From positions 124,001 through 188,000 of the forward strand of contig NZ_MWZD01000012.1 of the NCBI RefSeq assembly GCF_002982315.1: a stretch of DNA of 64,000 bases, in the 5' to 3' direction. A program made the translations under genes and the position numbers. This document shows positions 60,948 to 64,000 of the stretch, one piece after another. The notes beneath the pieces were generated by a model. That model did not search any database. It was not told the origin of the DNA and worked only from the letters and a program-made list of their open reading frames with translations. The DNA comes from Leucobacter massiliensis. GTDB taxonomy: Bacteria > Actinomycetota > Actinomycetes > Actinomycetales > Microbacteriaceae. The stretch's first letter is position 1, and every line of letters begins with the position of its first letter.

Positions 60948-61715
60948 TCACCCTGCGGCCGCGCCGCTGCGGAGCCGGCGGCTGAGCTCGGCCGCGGCCG
61001 TGCGGCAGAGATCGCCGAGTTCGGGGATCCGCGGCGCGAGCGCGCGCTTCACTCCGACGATCTGCATGGCGGCGACGACCTCGCCGCGGAAGTCGAGCAC
61101 CGGTGCGGCCACCGACAGGAGCCCGGGCTCCGCCTCCTCGTCGACGATCGAGTAGCCGCGGGCGCGTGCGGCGCGCAGCCGGCCCAGGAACTCCTCGACG
61201 CTGCGCGCCGCGTTCGGGCCGCCGAAGCCGAAGTCGCTCGAGCCGAGCACATCGCGCACCTCGGCGTCGCTCGCGTCCCACAGCACGGCCTGCCCCGCGT
61301 CGCTGCAGAACGCGGGGTAGCTGCGCCCCACCCAGGAGCCGAAGAGCCCCTTCTGCGGCGGGATGGCTTCGACGATCGTGACGGTGCTGTCGCCCGAGAG
61401 CGTGCCGAGGAAGGCCGCTTCGCCGCTGCGCTCGCTGAGCGCTTCGAGTGCGGTGAGGCCGTCGGTGCGCAGCCGGCGCTCGGTGAGGGCGAGCGCCGTG
61501 GCGTAGAGCGCGGGGGAGACGCGGTAGGCGGATCCGAGGCGCTCGGCGTATCCGAGGCGCGCGAGCGCGGCGAGCGTGCGGGAGAGCTGCGAGCGCTCGC
61601 GTTCGAGCCGCTCGGCGAGGCGGGTCGCGGTGGTGCCGCCGGGCTCGTCGCTTGCGGCGGCGCCGAGGCCGCGCAGCGCCTCCATTGCGCGGCCCATGCT
61701 CGACGTCCTGGTCAT
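60948..61715 (-). CDS. IclR family transcriptional regulator (lyase side)
   Basis: 255 residues. DNA-binding part at about 5-68 (ATRLAERLERERSQLSRTL) and effector part with GRSYPAFCSDAGQAVLWDAS and LSVAAPVLDFRGEVVAAMQI. It is divergent from the methionine-gamma-lyase-like gene with 229 bp between them, where a long imperfect dyad lies. This suggests control of that gene. It is convergent with the other IclR gene (22-bp gap). Confidence 0.88.
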   Translation of the reverse strand: MTRTSSMGRAMEALRGLGAAASDEPGGTTATRLAERLERERSQLSRTLAALARLGYAERLGSAYRVSPALYATALALTERRLRTDGLTALEALSERSGEAAFLGTLSGDSTVTIVEAIPPQKGLFGSWVGRSYPAFCSDAGQAVLWDASDAEVRDVLGSSDFGFGGPNAARSVEEFLGRLRAARARGYSIVDEEAEPGLLSVAAPVLDFRGEVVAAMQIVGVKRALAPRIPELGDLCRTAAAELSRRLRSGAAAG

Positions 61716-61862
61716 GCCTCAACCCTAGGGCCCCCGGGCTGCCCCTGCTCCGCAGATCGTGGGGGATCCGGGAGGGGCGGCGGGCGGAGGCCGGGGCGCG
61801 CCGGACCCCGGCAGGGGACCACGGGGCCGGCGAAGGACATGAGGACGACATTTCGGAGATTA

Positions 61863-61898
61863 GTGCAATATAGGCAGCAGAATATGTCTATACTGCAC
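61863..61898 (+). promoter_or_regulatory. Operator-like dyad before the gamma-lyase gene
   Basis: GTGCAATATAG (61863-61873) and CTATACTGCAC (61888-61898) are inverted with one mismatch and 14 bp between them. The right arm contains TATACT, a good -10 element. The stretch is strikingly AT-rich. An IclR dimer or the downstream Lrp-type protein is a plausible binder. Confidence 0.6.
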
Positions 61899-61944
61899 GA
61901 AGCTCGCTGATCGCGAGACCGGCCCACGTCCCGAAGGAGTGCCC

Positions 61945-63201
61945 ATGCCCGCATCACGTCCGGATCGCCGCCACGCGGAGACCCTCTCCTCCCAGAGCCT
62001 CGCGGTGCACGGCGGAAACCGGCTCGACAGCACGCAGGCGCTGCGCACCCCGCTCGTCATGGCGAACTCGTATCAGCTGCCCGAGGACCCGAGCGAGATC
62101 AGCTGGTCGGCGACCGCGCCGGGCCTCTACACGCGCAACAGCGGCGTCAACCAGGTCGCCCTCGAAGAGAAGCTCGTGGCGCTCGAGCACGGCGAGGAAG
62201 CGGTCGCGCTCGCCAGCGGAGTCGCGGCGCTCCACGCCGTCTTCTTCACCCACGTGCGCGTCGGCGACCACGTGCTCGTGAGCGATGTCACCTACGAGGC
62301 GACCTGGCGGCTCTGGACCGAGCTCCTCCCCGGCCGCTACGGCATCGAGGCCACCTTCGTGGACGTCTCCGACCTCGACGCGGTGCGCGCGGCGATGCGC
62401 CCGAACACGCGCCTCGTCTGCATCGAGGCGATCGCCAACCCCACCACGAAGGTCGCCGATGTGCGCGCGATCGCCGGGATCGCCCACGAGAACGACGCGA
62501 TCCTGATGGTCGACTCGACCTTCACGCCGCCGCCCTTCTTCCGGCCCCTCGACCACGGGGCCGACCTGGTGGTGCACTCCCTCACCAAGTACATCAACGG
62601 CCACGGCGACGCCATGGGCGGCGCGGTGATCGGATCCCGCGAGCTGATCCAGCCCATCAAGGCCGACGCCATGGTCGATGTCGGCGGCATCATCTCGCCC
62701 TTCAACGCCTGGCAGATCCAGCGCGGTTCCGTCACCCTGCCGCTGCGCCTCGGCCAGCACTTCGCCTCCGCGCAGGCCATCGCGGAGTTCCTCGCGTCCG
62801 ACCCGCGCATCGAGTACATCACCTACCCCGGGCTGCCCGAGCATCCCGAGCACGAGCTGGCCCGGCGCCAGTTCGGCGGAGCCGGCTTCGGCGGCATGAT
62901 CGCCTTCGCCGTGCGCGGCACGCCCGACACGCAGAACCGCTTCGTCGCCGAGCTGCGGCTCATCACCTCCGGCTTCTCCCTCGGGCACGACGACTCGCTG
63001 ATCGTCCACGTCGGCACCGAGGGCGGGCGCGTCGCCACCTACCCGGAGCCCTTCCGCAGATTCGGGCACCTGCGGCTCTCGGTCGGGCTCGAGGACACGG
63101 CCGACCTGATCGCCGACCTCGCGGCGGCGCTCGATCGCACCTTCGGCGGTCCCGAGGCCGGCGGGACCCGCGACGAGGGGGCCCTCGGTGACGCAGCGTG
63201 A
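61945..63201 (+). CDS. Methionine gamma-lyase / cystathionine gamma-synthase family enzyme
   Basis: 418 residues, PLP fold type I. Conserved parts are LYTRNSGVNQVALEEKLVAL, SGVAALHAVFFTHVRVGDHV, VDSTFTPPPFFRPLDHGADL and the PLP lysine Lys215 in HSLTKYINGHGDAMGG. GFSLGHDDSLIVHV and RLSVGLEDTADLIADL close the domain. The balance of features favours methionine gamma-lyase (methionine to methanethiol, 2-oxobutyrate and ammonia), but cystathionine or homocysteine lyase is possible. ATG 61945 follows GAAGGAG. Its end overlaps an Lrp/AsnC gene by 14 bp. Confidence 0.85.
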   Translation: MPASRPDRRHAETLSSQSLAVHGGNRLDSTQALRTPLVMANSYQLPEDPSEISWSATAPGLYTRNSGVNQVALEEKLVALEHGEEAVALASGVAALHAVFFTHVRVGDHVLVSDVTYEATWRLWTELLPGRYGIEATFVDVSDLDAVRAAMRPNTRLVCIEAIANPTTKVADVRAIAGIAHENDAILMVDSTFTPPPFFRPLDHGADLVVHSLTKYINGHGDAMGGAVIGSRELIQPIKADAMVDVGGIISPFNAWQIQRGSVTLPLRLGQHFASAQAIAEFLASDPRIEYITYPGLPEHPEHELARRQFGGAGFGGMIAFAVRGTPDTQNRFVAELRLITSGFSLGHDDSLIVHVGTEGGRVATYPEPFRRFGHLRLSVGLEDTADLIADLAAALDRTFGGPEAGGTRDEGALGDAA

Positions 63202-63634
63202 CGACATCGACGATCACATCCTCGCGGAGCTGACCGCCAACGCGCGCATCTCGCTGGTGGCGCTCAGCGAGCGGGTGCGCCTCTCGCGCAACGCGGTGCG
63301 GCAGCGCATCGAGCGCATGGAGCGCGACGGCGTGATCCAGGGCTACACGATGGTGCGCGGCCGCAAGACGGTCCGGGACCGGGTGTCGGCCGTGCTCTTC
63401 GTCTACCGCGCCGACCGCATGCGCGGCGCCGAGGTGCTTGCGCAGCTCGCGAAGGTGCCCGAGGTGGTGCGCTGCGACATCCTGACCGGGGAGTTCGACC
63501 TGCTGGTGCGGATCGACGCGCAGACCGTCGACCGGGTGCAGGAGATCTGGGAGACCGTGAGCCGGATCCCCGGCGTCGTCAACACCGTCACCTCCTTCTC
63601 GCTCTCCACCGTCATCGACCGCGGCTCCTCCTGA
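63188..63634 (+). CDS. Lrp/AsnC family regulator
   Basis: 148 residues. Helix-turn-helix (ISLVALSERVRLSRNAVRQR) and RAM ligand domain (VRCDILTGEFDLLVRIDAQT; VVNTVTSFSLSTVI). GTG 63188 lies inside the end of the gamma-lyase gene, so the two are co-expressed. The arrangement parallels mdeR-mdeA of Pseudomonas putida, where an Lrp-type protein activates methionine gamma-lyase; the same role is inferred here. Confidence 0.92.
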   Translation: MTQRDDIDDHILAELTANARISLVALSERVRLSRNAVRQRIERMERDGVIQGYTMVRGRKTVRDRVSAVLFVYRADRMRGAEVLAQLAKVPEVVRCDILTGEFDLLVRIDAQTVDRVQEIWETVSRIPGVVNTVTSFSLSTVIDRGSS

Positions 63635-63687
63635 GGGTCCTCGCTAGACTGGCTCGGTAACTGCCGACGCCGAAGGAAGGGGCTGAA

Positions 63688-64000
63688 ATGCCCGCAGTGC
63701 TCATCACCGGTGCCCAGTGGGGCGACGAGGGGAAGGGGCGAGCGACCGATCTGCTCGGCAGCCGTGTCGACTACGTCGTCAAGTTCAACGGCGGCAACAA
63801 CGCGGGCCACACCGTGGTCATCGGCGAGGAGAAGTACGCCCTGCACCTGCTGCCCTCCGGCATCCTCACCCCCGGAGTCGTGCCGGTGATCGGCAACGGC
63901 GTCGTCGTCGACCTCGGCGTGCTGCGGCAGGAGCTCGACGCGCTGAGCAGCCGCGGCGTCGACGTCTCGCGCCTGCAGGTGAGCGCCAACGCGCACGTCA
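63688..64000 (+). CDS. purA: Adenylosuccinate synthetase, 5' part only
   Basis: The first 104 residues; the gene runs off the window. The GTP-binding loop is [17 protein letters not shown], in which the usual second Lys (GDEGKGK) is Arg. [14 protein letters not shown] and LHLLPSGIL are typical. It joins IMP and aspartate in AMP synthesis. ATG 63688 has GGAAGGGG upstream, with TAGACT near 63647 as a probable -10. Confidence 0.95.
   Translation, partial: MPAVLITGAQWGDEGKGRATDLLGSRVDYVVKFNGGNNAGHTVVIGEEKYALHLLPSGILTPGVVPVIGNGVVVDLGVLRQELDALSSRGVDVSRLQVSANAHV

Overview
The window is GC-rich chromosomal DNA from a Gram-positive actinobacterium, most likely of the family Microbacteriaceae and possibly close to Leucobacter. 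The pointers are GTG starts, dense coupling by ATGA/GTGA overlaps, NucS in place of MutSL-type repair, sortase-anchored pili with LPLTG signals, an actinobacterial-type single-chain glycyl-tRNA synthetase, and DUF3151, DUF3618 and DUF2510 domains. The genus is an inference from gene style, not from a marker search.

Layout. Positions 1-2667 are a lower-GC prophage scar: the end of an SRAP protein, a DUF2510/DUF4041/GIY-YIG protein and a tape-measure fragment that abuts the last codon of nucS. 2668-8166 carry nucS, an MFS and a MATE transporter, and a PepO-type M13 peptidase. 8356-11005 is a TPP-riboswitch-controlled thiamine salvage operon, thiM-thiE-thiD. 10930-21060 is the most distinctive block. 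A one-chain ECF sigma factor with a built-in zinc-finger anti-sigma, membrane and exterior region stands divergent from a coupled pilus operon (major pilin, sortase, tip/adhesin pilin). An AraC-like regulator and a second, shorter sigma paralogue follow. Three sites of the form GTCAC-N17-CACRTR lie between the fusion sigma and the pilus operon, which suggests a dedicated surface-sensing pilus regulon.

21265-34476 hold trhO, a type-B carboxylesterase with a GntR regulator, a PEBP protein, a very large PutA homologue that seems to have lost both active sites, a GNAT, tRNA-Tyr, a bile-salt-hydrolase-like enzyme that looks imported, a DoxX protein, a DHA2 exporter and three small proteins. 34562-42175 hold a 2-hydroxyacid dehydrogenase, glyS, a CPBP protease coupled to a protoporphyrinogen-oxidase-like protein with a weak FAD site, a YtxH/holin-like/DUF3618 membrane operon and hemD. 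42257-45629 hold a nitroreductase, an AEC carrier and the divergent lysG/lysE pair.

45719-52033 contain two ABC exporter operons. One is linked to a NarL-type two-component system and the other is governed by a YtrA-like GntR with a clear palindromic operator. Between them are four DnaA-box-like nonamers. 52061-64000 contain a dicarboxylate symporter, yajQ, DUF3151, a hom-aldehyde dehydrogenase pair, an amino-acid permease coupled to an alanine-racemase-family enzyme, two convergent IclR regulators, a methionine-gamma-lyase-like enzyme with an Lrp/AsnC regulator, and the start of purA.

Best leads for new biology are the ECF/anti-sigma fusion with its repeated promoter motif and pilus operon, the catalytically degenerate PutA-like protein, and the phage scar with an inverted repeat at the 3' end of nucS.
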